From positions 58,240,866 through 58,304,865 of the forward strand of contig CM037871.1 in assembly GCA_021292105.1 (NCBI GenBank): a DNA stretch of 64,000 bases, in the 5' to 3' direction. The translations under genes were made by a program, and so were the position numbers. Within the stretch, counting starts at the first letter, position 1. Each line of letters starts with the position of its first letter. Origin of the DNA: Anadara kagoshimensis (lineage: Eukaryota > Mollusca > Bivalvia > Arcoida > Arcidae). The notes under the pieces were generated by a model, which saw only the letters and a program-made list of their open reading frames with translations, made no database searches and was not told the DNA's origin. Shown one piece after another: positions 13,398-25,720 of this stretch.

Positions 13398-13467
13398 GTC
13401 CAATAAGATTTTAATATCTCCTTGCTAGTTTTGTCCAATAAGATTTTAATATCTCCTTGCTAGTTTT
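13398..13467. repeat. 35-bp tandem duplication
   Basis: Two adjacent 35-bp units beginning GTCCAATAAGATTTTAATAT, identical by eye, implying a recent slip or repair event. Confidence 0.9.
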
Positions 13468-15005
<1,538 letters not shown>

Positions 15006-15160
15006 CAGGGATGAAGATTAGCAGGGGCCCAGTAGCCCATGCTACTTAAAATCAGTCTGGGTCCCTTAATGTTTACACATTTTAGCTATTTATTACTATT
15101 ACAACTTCTTTTCTGAAGTGAGCTGGGCCCCTGACTCAAATTAGTTAAGCTACATCCCTG
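15006..15160. mobile_element. Short CAGGG-ended TIR element, copy 2
   Basis: Begins CAGGGATGAAGATTAG and ends CTACATCCCTG, an inverted-repeat pair. The body matches the element at 2396-2553 over nearly its whole length with scattered substitutions, in the same orientation. Confidence 0.75.
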
Positions 15161-15354
15161 TTGTGGTCTACTGTCTAAGTGTATTGTTTCAGTCTTCTTG
15201 ATGGGGTAATCAAAACTAACACAACAGGCACTTTACTCACAGTGTCACACCAGAGTGGCATTGAAGTGAAAGGTGTTGTGATTGTTACCTGGCACTTTCA
15301 ACCACTCTGACCTTGTTTTGAAGAGAAAACATATTTTATTGTAACATCATTGAT

Positions 15355-15985
15355 TGATTGAATGGGGATTTACGTCCATGTCGAGAATATTTCACTTATA
15401 TCGAGGCATCTTCAGCTATAGATGAAGTGGCAAAAAATTTACCTTTGCATTGTGTTCAGGGCAATGTGCAGGGGGGATTTTCCACTGCTGTGACACAGGG
15501 CATTCATTTCACTGTCTCTTCCAAAGGACCCTGTGACTTTCATGTTTAAATGCAAAGTTCTTGGCAGACGAACAGTCACTACCTATTTGGTCGGGGTTCC
15601 ATTTCGTACCCAACCATGAATATTTTGCACCATGCTTTATGACCATTCCGTACCATAACCATTTAGTACCATGACCATTTCGTACCCAAATTTTTCTATT
15701 TCTTTTAATTAATGATACTAGCATTTCAAACCATATATAAATACATAACATTAATAAGATTTTGCACAAATCATTTGGAAATTTTGTGACTGATGTCTGA
15801 TGGTACGAATTGGTAATACTTCACTACTGTACGAAATGGTAGCTTTACAGTACGTTAAAAATGACTTGAGTGTATGGTACAAAATGATAAAAGATAATGG
15901 TATGAAATGACTATAATTCCCCATGATCTCCTACATATGGAGCAAGCACTTTACCAATTGAGCTATGGTAGTGGTGTGCTATATA
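15355..15985 (-). mobile_element. SINE interrupted by another element
   Basis: 15355-15600 is a SINE body on the minus strand (shared AATATTTCACTTATATCGAG segment). 15921-15985 is its tRNA-like head (minus-strand ACCATAGCTCAATTGGTAAA and GTGCTTGCTCC). Between them lies an unrelated insertion. The break falls inside the box B region, in what should be a GGTTCGAACCCC-like run. TTCC flanks the insertion on both sides. Confidence 0.7.
15601..15916. mobile_element. ACCATTTCGTACC-repeat foldback element inside the SINE
   Basis: About 316 bp. The left third repeats TTTCGTACC/CATTCCGTACC motifs and the right third repeats the complement (GGTACGAA, GTACGAAATGGTA), so the ends form an inverted pair made of short tandem motifs. 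A related sequence (GGTATGAAATGGT repeats) is at 42045-42312. TTCC at 15597-15600 and 15917-15920 may be the target duplication. Confidence 0.65.
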
Positions 15986-17198
15986 ATCAAACAAATCATA
16001 TAAAATGAAGACACAAGAATACTTTTCAATGTATTCATTAAGACATTATTTATGTAAAAACTTGTTTATTTGAGAAACCACCACTTCCTGTTGCAGATAA
16101 GCCTCTGAGATCATTGATCATATCAGTTACTGACATCAGTGACATGGCCTCTATAAATAAGGGATATAATTGACCCCAGGGCAGGATCTTGTAATGATTA
16201 AAGTGTGTAAATATAATCTATGTCCTGATCTTCTGGTGAAGCAGGGAAATCTTTTTCCTGATTACTACTGTGATGCCATTATTGATATATGTAGAAAAAA
16301 TTGTTATGTTTGATATACTTGGGGAGGGTATCCTGAAACTCTGAAGGAGGTGGGGGGGATCCTGAATCCATGAAATAAGACAGTATATAGTTTTAATAAG
16401 CCCAAATTAAAAAAAAACATTGCTTTCGTTGCATGCTAAACTTTAGTGATGGCAAAATAAATTGGGATACCATCACTATGGAGCTCTACTTGCCAGCATC
16501 CACACTCACACTTTTTCTTTTTGTAAATAACCCCCCCCCCCCTTGGGTTTAATAAAAATCAATTAATTCACAGCCAAGCAAGCGAATTATGTGTTAATGG
16601 TATCATGCATAAACAAGGTAAATCACACTACAAATATACACTTTTACCGTCATGTCAGATACCAGGGAAGAAAGTTGTAAGAAGCTGATCTGTCAGGCTA
16701 TCACAGAACTTTGGAAGTTGTCTGCTCAACCTTTAACCAAGGGAGATAACAACTGTTAATGATTATAATTTCTAATCGGGAAAACGGAATAAAACATTGA
16801 TTCCGGATTTCTTACCTTAAGGGTCATCTAAGTAGGAAAATTCAAGTGAAAACCATTTGGTTGACAAATTATTTATATCTATTTATCACAACAAATAATA
16901 AAAGAACCCAAATTTCCGTTTTTTATTTAAAATATTGTTCACATTAATTTTTATTAATATTTAATATCATTTTAATTATCTTTACATATCTCTGATTAAT
17001 TAATTAAGTTATTTATTTATTTATTTTTATCTATTTATCCTAAGGAATAATAAAAAGAACCCAATTTTTTGTTTTTTATTTTTAAAAAAATCTTTTCTCT
17101 CTAGTACAGCCATATTATGACCTCAAATTGATTTTAATTTATATTTGTTTTAGAAAGTGTCCCATTTTTAATTTCTTTCAAGTTAGATTAAAATCAAT
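15986..17198. other. Non-coding stretch, no gene seen
   Basis: AT-rich sequence with a poly-C run near 16531-16542. No exon or RNA gene is supported. Confidence 0.5.
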
Positions 17199-17199
17199 G

Positions 17200-17237
<38 letters not shown>

Positions 17238-17243
17238 TATTAT
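17199..17243. repeat. (TTA)n microsatellite
   Basis: About 45 bp of uninterrupted ATT/TTA triplets with one slip near the end. Shorter (AAT)n runs occur at 17446-17470, 19650-19672 and 19737-19754. Confidence 0.95.
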
Positions 17244-17445
17244 TTACCCATGTAATTAATCAAAAGAACACGTTTTCGGATAGAATCTAGATCCAAGACC
17301 TGCAGTTTTTTGTACAACGAAAATTCAAAATACAGGTTTAAAAAATAACTTCTTATTGTCTCTCAATTAAAATATTTCATCCCAGGATTACTTAAATATG
17401 AAAGTAATTTCAATTCAATAGCTTCTTATTCCTTATTTGCAGTAA

Positions 17446-17535
17446 GTTTAATAATAATAATAATAATAACTAGAGATTGTAACTGGGATACCAGTTACGT
17501 ATGATTCCCCACCATCCATAAATTATCTGGTGAAA
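17446..17535. repeat. Dispersed repeat end, AAT-run plus GATTCCCCACC
   Basis: An AAT run is followed by ACTAGAGATTGTAACTGGGA and ATGATTCCCCACCATCC. The same AAT-run plus GATTCCCCACC combination closes the repeat at 19480-19760, so these may be the two ends or two copies of one element. Confidence 0.4.
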
Positions 17536-18784
17536 AGACCCTAGCAGGGTTAGCGCTGGGTTGTAAAAGTCTGTCGTCAAGGAAATCGCCAGTTGTAAAA
17601 TTTTGTTGCCAATTTCATTACTGTGTCGCCAAAAAGGGTAAATCTTGTGATTTTCACGTCACATGCGTTTTTAATGTTGTGTATATATTGCCTTGATGAA
17701 CAATTACATTTTAAAGGCAGTTGTGTATAAAGAACATTTGTACCGCGCCGACCTGGTAAACTAAAAAAATCATACCTTGATTGTTTTTTAAAATTTCTTT
17801 GAAAGTTAAAGTAGATTTGAATTAAAGTTTTCGGTTGAGAAAAATCGTACATTGGAAGGCCTTCTCGGCATAGGAAGTGACGTTTTCAATGAATTTTATT
17901 GAATAAGAAATCTCAGGCCTCTGATTTGGCGTCGCCGCGTGTTACAATGAATGAACACGTATGGGAGGGATTTGCGCTGGGCATCGCTTACTGCGATTTT
18001 TTCTTTAACTAGCGACAAAACAGCGCTTTGCGATTTTTCTGGCCACAAGTTTTCAAAGTTCACCGGTATCTTGGTCACCAGTAATTAACAGGTGGAACAC
18101 ATTGAAGCCAGTGACGGATTGGCGAGTGTCACTGAATAAACACAGTAATTAACGACTGAGTTAAGATCATTGTCTTAGGTCCGAATGTAAGACCTTCTAA
18201 TGATGGGCAGGTAGATCCAAGTAATATTGGAGCGTGTCGACACTGCCTGAGGATATACCCAGGTGCCTCCCGATGTCGTCAGACAGTATAAACACCCATG
18301 GACTCGGAATTATTGTAAAATCCAAAATAAAATATAATAAAAGTTACCCTTTGTGATGTTTATTTAATATTTTTTCTAAAAAGTTTATTGATTAATAATC
18401 GTGATTCAATGCGCAATACACATCATAGGAGGCCATCTGTTTGTATTTTAATTACGCGACTTATATCGGTTATTCCTATATGTTTGAGGTTCATGATCAT
18501 AACGATACATCTACTCAGTCAAAATAGTAAAAGACGGACATTTTTATATGAAGCATGTATGTTAACTCTGTGTATAGTGTGTTGAAATAGATCGACGCTG
18601 TATATATAGTCCGATTTAAAAGACCCCCTCTATTGAAAAAACGTACTTTTCAACACGTTGAGGTACATATTAGTTTAGGTGTATTATACGGAATAAATCT
18701 CATATTGTTATTTCCAGCATCTAAAAGACTCAGATCTTCATTGCTCTATAGATTATTTAGGTGTTTTTGATGCAAAAGAAATAA

Positions 18785-19022
18785 AGTCGACTCTCGTTAA
18801 TTCGAAATCGGTTGAATCGAAATTTCGCTTAAATCGAAATGATACAAATGGTCCCGTCAGATCGCTATGTATTTCTATGTAAATTTGTTAGTTAATTCGA
18901 TATGCCGAATTTGAAGCAAATTTTCAGTCCAAATTACGAAATATTACGAAAATTCCCATGTTTAAATCGAAGTGAACTTTCAGTCCAAATTACGAAAATT
19001 CCAATGTTTAAATCGAATAAAA
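18785..19022. repeat. TCGAAAT-rich dispersed element with internal duplication
   Basis: Starts near GACTCTCGTTAATTCGAAAT and is built of repeated AATTCGAAAT/AAATCGAA motifs. A block of about 50 bp beginning TTCAGTCCAAATTACGAAA occurs twice (18926 and 18977). The overall look is that of a decayed Tc1-type non-autonomous element. No second copy is in the window. Confidence 0.5.
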
Positions 19023-19479
19023 AAGACACAAAAATATTTTATCTTAAACTTGAACAATACCTGAAATAATTGTCCATCTCTTATTTGAAAAGTGTTAATA
19101 GTAACAGAGTGGCGGCTTACTCGGAAGATTCATTTCCGACTATAACTACAAATTTTTGTACTCGACATACCGGTCATTAGGAAAGTGTCAGTCAGTAAAA
19201 GGAGACATTTCAATGGTGTAAACTTAAAAAAGTGGGCAGTCTTCTACTTCCACAGTCAGTGATTAACAGAAAACCCCCAAGCCATTTGATCTATCAAGGC
19301 AAATTGTATACACCATTCATCTCATTGTGTAAGGTTTTATGTACAGGCGTGTGACGTGACAAGCTGTGGTTTTAAAAATCGCCAAGTTTTTAACGGTCAC
19401 TAATCGGATTAACTCATAGGTGAAAGCATTGGCTTTGTATAATTAAGGTGTCGTAACCAGCTTATGTCCATTCAGAATT

Positions 19480-19760
19480 GGTTTCCCCGGGTATTTAACT
19501 ACGTATTATTTACACCCACCCACCCACCTTCAAGATAACGAAAATGAACGCGTCTTGATTATCTACACAGACAACAGATTATTGGTAGCAAATTTCATCT
19601 AAATCCATCAAGCCGTTCCCGAGATATGCTGCAGCATATGGTCTTGAGAAGAAGAATAATAAGAATAATAATAATAATAAGAAGAAGAAACAGAACGAAA
19701 ACAATATGATTCCCCACCTTCGGTGGTGGGGAATCATAATAATAATAATAATGGAAATTG
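19480..19760. repeat. Repeat ending in a GATTCCCCACC hairpin and AAT runs
   Basis: Contains CCATCAAGCCGTTCCCGAGA, then AAT/AAG runs, then a perfect short hairpin GATTCCCCACC-TTCG-GTGGTGGGGAATC and a terminal AAT run. Similar to the short segment at 17446-17535. Class unknown. Confidence 0.5.
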
Positions 19761-20942
19761 AAGTTTACGTCAGTGGGTAATTTAAAAAAAAATTTGTTGA
19801 TATTTTCCGATGGAGTACTGATCAGAATTCTAATTCTCATTTATTTTCACTGTTTTCATGATGAAATAAAAAAAATAATAAAAAATTTCATATAATAACT
19901 TTATTACGCTTTAATTTTAATGGGATGAAAAGAACTTTGTCAAAATGTGATACCAGTGAGATTATGCTCAACTAACTAAGGACTCAAAACTCGAGTGTAA
20001 CTTTCTTTCATTTATTCACAATAAATTAATATCATTCAAAGCGTGATTTACACCCCCCAGATACCAGTAATTAAGAGATTATCAATATGCTACAGTCCTT
20101 TGGGAAACATCCTGTTTAGACAGTAGTTAGAAGTAGACATCTACCACCTGTAATCAACAATTTACCTTACAATATGCAACATTAATTGACACGTGTGATT
20201 ATCTTTATGATATACCAAGTAAATGCTATTTGTCATTTTTGATGGATTCTGAAAATCGAATAAATTAAAGTTAAATGAGATTGGTTAATTTGAACAGGGC
20301 ATACAAGACTTTGTTTGAACGTGTGAACTGAATGAATTACGGAATTAAATTAATTTTGAAAATTAAAATTGTTTAAAATCTATTTATTTGACTGAATTGA
20401 TTCATAATAAATTGAATTGTCTTAAATGATTATACCACTCACATTTCCCTGACTTATCTCGTAATATTTAATCTGAATACATTCAAAACAATTAGAAAGC
20501 TGCATGAAGGACTTGTGTAAATCTGGCTTTAATTTGTTCTGAAATTTGTGGAAAAAACATGTTTATCGGTCATTGTGATTTTATTATCTCCAAACGTCAC
20601 AAAATATAGCATTTTGACTTGAAATCAAACTTTAAAACCCGTCAAAACGCCACACAAACCCACATGTAATATATGGATACATATATAGGTAATGTGTCTT
20701 TCCTCAGCAGCTTAACACCATGTACGTCATCAATTAGGTCGCCGGAAAGTTACGAGCGGTGTCGGAAACTACCGAGTATTAGCAGTTCGTTCAGGTAAGG
20801 TTTTAGTGTATTACAGGTAAATCTAAGACGTGGGAAACCGTCAGACACATCAATATTGACTATTCTACCCATTGGAATGCAAAATACAAAATTGATAAAT
20901 TTGGTGACCGGTGACCTTTAAGTACTGAACCAATAGTTTACC

Positions 20943-21591
20943 AGACCCAAGTTTCACAATCAATTTTAACTTAGGCTTTCCTCGCTTTCATAACAGAATC
21001 TGACAAATTTTAAAATCTGAATATTTTTATCACAGGGGCCAGTTTCATAATAAAATTTAAAAAATACCCCTAAGTATATAAAAAAAGTAAAGGGGAACAA
21101 CGAATCAGATCTTTGATTTTTCGTAATGCGAATTTTAAGCTACTTTTACATGGACGGGCTTAGCTACATCGGGCAAAATTACATTTTTTCCGTGTTTTCC
21201 GTGTGAACATTTTATTAAAATTTTAAGTTATGTCCAAAAATTTAATGTCAATTTAAAGAATATTTATAACAAAATGACACCAAGATCACGATGATCGGAC
21301 ACAAATTAAAAAAGTAATGTAGAATTTTGTCGGAGCACCTACAAGTCAACAATCTGATTCGTTGTTCCCCTTTACTCTTTTTTATATACTTAGGGGTATT
21401 TTTTAAATTTTATTATGAAACTGGCCCCTGTGATTTTTATAGTTAGTTTTTACGGTTTTAAAGATATTGTCATTTTATATTTTATTTGTAATTTACATAT
21501 TCTAATTTTGTTAAAATCTGTTATTTGTATAACCATAAACTATTATCAAAATTTGTCAGATTTAAGTTAAGGAAAATCCTAGTTAAGAAAT
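20943..21591. mobile_element. TTCACAATCATTTCTTA MITE, split copy (left part)
   Basis: Begins CAAGTTTCACAATCA and should end in TTAAGAAATGATTGTGAAA, the inverted complement. Whole copies lie at 27407-27680 and 37364-37620. This copy is split twice: by a 402-bp element at 21031-21432, and at AAT 21589-21591 by the 5.2-kb palindromic element. Its last bases (GGTTGTGAACTTTA) resume at 26807. Confidence 0.8.
21031..21432. mobile_element. 402-bp hAT-like non-autonomous element
   Basis: Long inverted ends (about 75 bp, starting CACAGGGGCCAGTTTCATAA) are closed by CAGTTTC complements at the right. ATTTTTAT stands on both sides (21023-21030 and 21433-21440), a perfect 8-bp target duplication as in hAT elements. 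Interior non-coding. A half copy lies at 50403-50563. Confidence 0.88.
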
Positions 21592-22584
21592 TAGTCCCAG
21601 AGCTCATACAGGTTTATTTGACTTTTATTTGCCAAAAGGTCTGAAACTTGTCTCTGAAAGGCAATTATCAGTATAATATGAAAATGCATTTCTTACAAAA
21701 TTCGGTCTGGACATTTTTTGTAAATCCCGGATTTTTTAAGAGCACCTGAACGTATTTGTCAAAAACACTTTTTTGGGGTAGTGGAAGGGAATCGTGATTA
21801 TATAACGCCTAAATACGATAGATACCCATTAAATTTGGTATCGTTCTAAAGGTTATTGATAATTCTTTATTATATGATAAAATAGTTTTCAATATGATGT
21901 CACTAGGTACAGATATGATGTCATAAACTATTTTTTAAAATTAAAAATAATGAAAAAGGCTATTTCGATCGGATACAAATTTCTCAGGTTTACATTTGGT
22001 GTGTGTTGTCATTAATTTTTGTTTTATAATAATAATAAACCCTCAGCCATTGATATTCTATAACTTTAATGTGTAATTATCTGAGCATTATAATATCTTC
22101 TATCAGAGAAAATATGTACCCACTTCTACTGAAGAGTTCATTTTTGGGGGTAGGGGAACACTATCATGATTTAATATCATAACTATATATATTATCCCAT
22201 CATGTTTGGTATCAAATTGAAGGTATTTTAATAAAGTGTAATATTATGCATCAACATGAAACAAATTACCTTTCATTACGTCATCGTGATGTCATAATTT
22301 TAATTATTTGGTAAAATGCATTAAAATGTGATGAGATATATTTTTCTTATTGATGTCGTTCAACTGACAGAATATAAATATCATCTTTAATAACTACAAA
22401 AACAGTAATGAAAAACAGTTGAAAAACTACAATATTTAAAATATATTACAGACATATACTGCAAAACTCCAAGTTTAACAACAATGACAAGAAAAAGAAA
22501 CAAGAACATGTTTTAAATGTTGATCCAAATCTTAAATGTCAAATAATACAACTATTGCTACATCACGTTTTGGCTGTAAACAAA

Positions 22585-22935
22585 ATAAATAAATTGTTGA
22601 CTCAGGGATATTGCAAGCCTATGCTTATCAAGGCTCTATAAAAGTTTTATGGCCGTCATCACAGTATTGTTGATAAGTTTGATGTCTCTGTGTCCAGGAT
22701 TGCCCTGGCTATATTTGAAGTCTCATAGTTCCATGTTCCTTTCACACAATTTTGATTGCACGCGTGACGGGTGTAGCTAGCTAAACAGGAGGTGCTTACC
22801 ATTCCGGAGCACCCGGCCTCACTTCCCTGGTGGAAGTTCACGTGTTTAACCGGACTTGTCAGTTCCAAAAATTTTACTTTGCTTCTTGATTATGATTCGG
22901 ACATGGATTAGTATGTCTGGTTTTTTTTTTTTTAT
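22585..22935 (+). mobile_element. Penelope-like 3' end (copy 3), inserted in the palindrome's left arm
   Basis: Begins inside the last codons of the reverse transcriptase (the AAATTGTTGACTCAGGGATA segment and ATTGCAAGCC), then the 3' block (GTGTAGCTAGCTAAACAGGA, GGTGGAAGTTCACGTG), one tail unit and a T run. It stands head-to-tail, immediately upstream of the longer copy at 23000-23945. Partial tandem arrangement of this kind is known for Penelope-like elements. Confidence 0.75.
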
Positions 22936-22999
22936 TTACTATAAACCTTTTGTTATAGTATTACTTATTCAATTCTACGTATTTTCACTATTTTTCACT

Positions 23000-23945
23000 C
23001 CAAGTACATGTATCAGGGAAGAGGGAGTCTGGATATTGTGCCAAGCATTATACGGATTCCAAACAAAAATATACTGAAGATACCATCAACAAAATGTTGG
23101 AGTTTTTGATAGATAACAAATCTTTTGTGTTTGATTACATAATTTTCCAGCAAACAATCGGTATACCAATGGGTACAAACCAAACTGTAGACCATTGCTT
23201 GTTGATTTGCTTCTTTATTCGTATGAAACAGAATTTATGCAGAAATTTGTTAAATCTGGAGAGAAGACTGTCGCCAAATCATTCAACTCCACATACATAT
23301 TTATAGATGACGTCCTAACAATTCTAAATTTGGAGACTATGTGAATGTCATCTATCTTAGTGAGCTTGAAATAAAAAATACGACTGATTCCTCAAGTTCT
23401 GCTTCATATTTAGACTTTAACCTGAATATGACGCCCACGAAAGGCTACATTTTAAACTTTATGACAAACATGATGACTTCAATTTTTCTATTGTCAACTT
23501 TCCATGTCTATGCAGCAATATACCTGCTTGTATTATTTTTGCTAATTAATACGCTATGGTAGAGCCTGCTCCCACTACAAGAATTTTGTACAACAAATCA
23601 GGCTGCTTGCAAATAAATTGTTGACTCAGGGATATTGCAAACCTAGGCTTATCAAGGCCCTCAAAAAGTTTTATGGTCGTCATCAATGTATTGTTGATAA
23701 GTTGATGTCTTTGTGACCAGGATTGTTCTGGGTATATTTGACGTCCCATAGTTCCACGTTTCTTTCACACAATTTTGATTACACACGTGGCAGGTGTAGC
23801 TAGCTAAACAGAAGATGCTTTTCCTTATGGAGCACCCAGCCTCACTTCCCTGGTGGAAGTTAACGTGTCTAACTTTACTTGTTAGTTCCAAAGTTTTCAT
23901 TTTGCTTCTGGATTGTGATTCGGACACGGATTTGTTTTTGCTCAA
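23000..23945 (+). mobile_element. Penelope-like retroelement with reverse transcriptase remnant (copy 4)
   Basis: The coding remnant shows KMLEFLIDN-type sequence followed by FQQTIGIPMGTN, a YIDD-like FIDDVL site and, near the end, YGRHH-like residues, after which the protein stops and the 3' block follows (GTGTAGCTAGCTAAACAGAA, GGTGGAAGTTAACGTG, one tail unit). No endonuclease follows the reverse transcriptase, which would fit Penelope-like elements whose GIY-YIG domain is N-terminal (Naiad type), but the 5' part is missing here. The copy is broken in several places. Confidence 0.75.
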
Positions 23946-24059
23946 TAATTATTTTATACCCAATAAAATTGGAAAGCATTGTTTCAATGCCATCGTTTTT
24001 ATTAATCATCATCATTTTCATCATCTGACTCATCAGATCCGAATTAATCCCCGCCACTT

Positions 24060-24810
24060 CCTCAACTTTACCCTCTACTGACTGTGGAACACTGCTTTCC
24101 AATACACATATGATGTTTTGTGGCACCTGCGGTCCATCAAACAAATTAATTAATCAGGTTGAATTGTATACGGGTTTGGAATGAAAGTATTTTTCCAAAG
24201 AAATGTGATGTAGTTGACCGGCAATATTTTGTGTTGTAGAACTCTCTTGCATGATGGCATGATACTGGGATTGGCACCTTTTATTTTATTTAATGGTTCC
24301 TCTTTACTTTTTGATTCCTAATATTGTTGAAAGAGAAGAAACTCACACTGTTAACATTGGATATATAGGGTTTTTCATACGGAGTACAGACAAATTTCTC
24401 CAACCGATTCATTAAGTCCTCGGTAATGTTTCTACTGTTACAATAATGCATTTTTAAGTGATCACTATCGTTTGAGAGGTCTGGCTATCCCTTCATTAAT
24501 AAATGCTGAACTGAAGTAAAGTCCGAGCCAGTAAAAACGTAATCCAGGCAGTGCATCAATTTAAAAAGTTCTGGTTTGTGTGACAAACTTGATGTATATG
24601 ACGCTGTGTATTGCTGCTGCTAAGACCAACATCCATCCAACCTCCATGAAAACTTGGTGACCTCCAATAATCTTTGCATATGATGCATTTATACTCCAGA
24701 TGCGGTGCAGAAGACTCGACTATTGCTATCATTAGATCTGACAATAAACTGCGAAGAGATTGATAGCAAACTCTACGGTCTTCTTCTTTTAAAATAAAAT
24801 TTTTCAAATT
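24060..24810 (-). pseudogene. Left-arm gene remnant of the palindromic element
   Basis: The minus strand here matches the plus strand of 24831-25720: shared peptides include DVGLSSSNT (right arm DVSLSSSNT), the GSDFT motif and an acidic C-terminal MSQMMK-type tail. It lacks the segment encoding HEEVDTR that is present in the right arm, so about 200 bp are missing. The innermost part (24698-24830) is not duplicated and forms the loop of the palindrome. The frame is broken. It is plausibly the former transposition-related gene of the element. Confidence 0.6.
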
Positions 24811-24830
24811 GTTTGCTAGAGAATAAAGTA

Positions 24831-25720
24831 ATGCATCATATGCAAAGATTATTAGAGGTGATCAAGTTTGCATGGGGTTGAAGAAACTGTCACTAATTTT
24901 ATGCAGTTGATGACGGTGTAGTACGTGAAGAGGTGTAAACATGAGGAAGTAGATACACGGATGGTGTTGCACTTGACGGAAATTGTTAAAAGTATATTTA
25001 ATGTAAGAATAGTCATCAGAGGTAATAATACAGATGCTTTGGTTACACTTGCACATCATGTTCAACGACTTATGGAAAAGCAACCTCATGTTTGGATCGA
25101 TGTTAGTCTTAGCAGTAGCAATACACGATGTCATATCAACATAAACATGTTTTTCACACAAACCAGACCTTTTTTATTGATGCATTTACTGGCTCAGACT
25201 TTACTCCAGCATTTGCCAATAAAAAGATAGCTAGACCTCTCAAAATGTGTGACTTCAAGAATTCTGTACTTTGGGTAACAGTAGAAACATTACTGAGGAC
25301 TTAATGAATCAGTTGGAGAAATTTGTCTGTGTTCTGTATAGAAAACCCTATATGTCCAATGGCAACAGTGTGAGGAACCATTAGATAAAATAAAAGGTGC
25401 CAACCCCAGTAGCATGCCACCATGCAAGAGAGTTCTACAACACAAAATATTGCAGGCCAACTACGTCACATTTCTTTGGAAAATACTTTTCTTCCAAACT
25501 CGTATACAATTCAACCTGATGGAAATGGATGGACTATCTTCGAAGGTAAATACCTAATCATTTAGTTTGATGGACCACAGGTACCAGGAAATATCATATG
25601 TGTATTGAAAAAGCCGTGATCTACAGTCAGTGGAGGGTAAAAATGAGGAAGTTGCATATGAAAAGGTTTTATTCGGACCTGATGAGTCAGATGATGAAAA
25701 TGATAGTTAATGACTAAGAC
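24831..25720 (+). pseudogene. Right-arm gene remnant with HEEVDTR and DAFTGSDFT motifs
   Basis: An open stretch encodes KHEEVDTRMVLHLTEIV and VIRGNNTDALVTLAHHV, and another frame just downstream encodes DAFTGSDFTPAFANKK. These motifs in this order (EEADTR, DTD, HALTGCD) are typical of a family of transposon-associated proteins very common in molluscan and other invertebrate genomes, whose biochemical role I do not know. The end of the remnant is acidic (PDESDDENDS). The gene is broken. Its position inside an inverted-repeat element suggests that the family is carried by this transposon group. Confidence 0.6.

Noticed and set aside
13069-13428. 119-codon plus-strand open frame
   Set aside because: No recognisable domain or composition bias, it overlaps an opposing frame, and its end runs into a local 35-bp duplication. 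Best explained as chance.
20770-20830. CAG/GTAAGG donor-like site after a GC-richer stretch
   Set aside because: No open frame, partner acceptor or recognised exon goes with it.
22585-23945. LTR retroelement suggested by two direct copies of the same block
   Set aside because: The repeated block is the 3' end of a Penelope-like element. The reverse transcriptase type and partial tandem layout do not fit LTR elements, and no gag, protease or integrase is visible.
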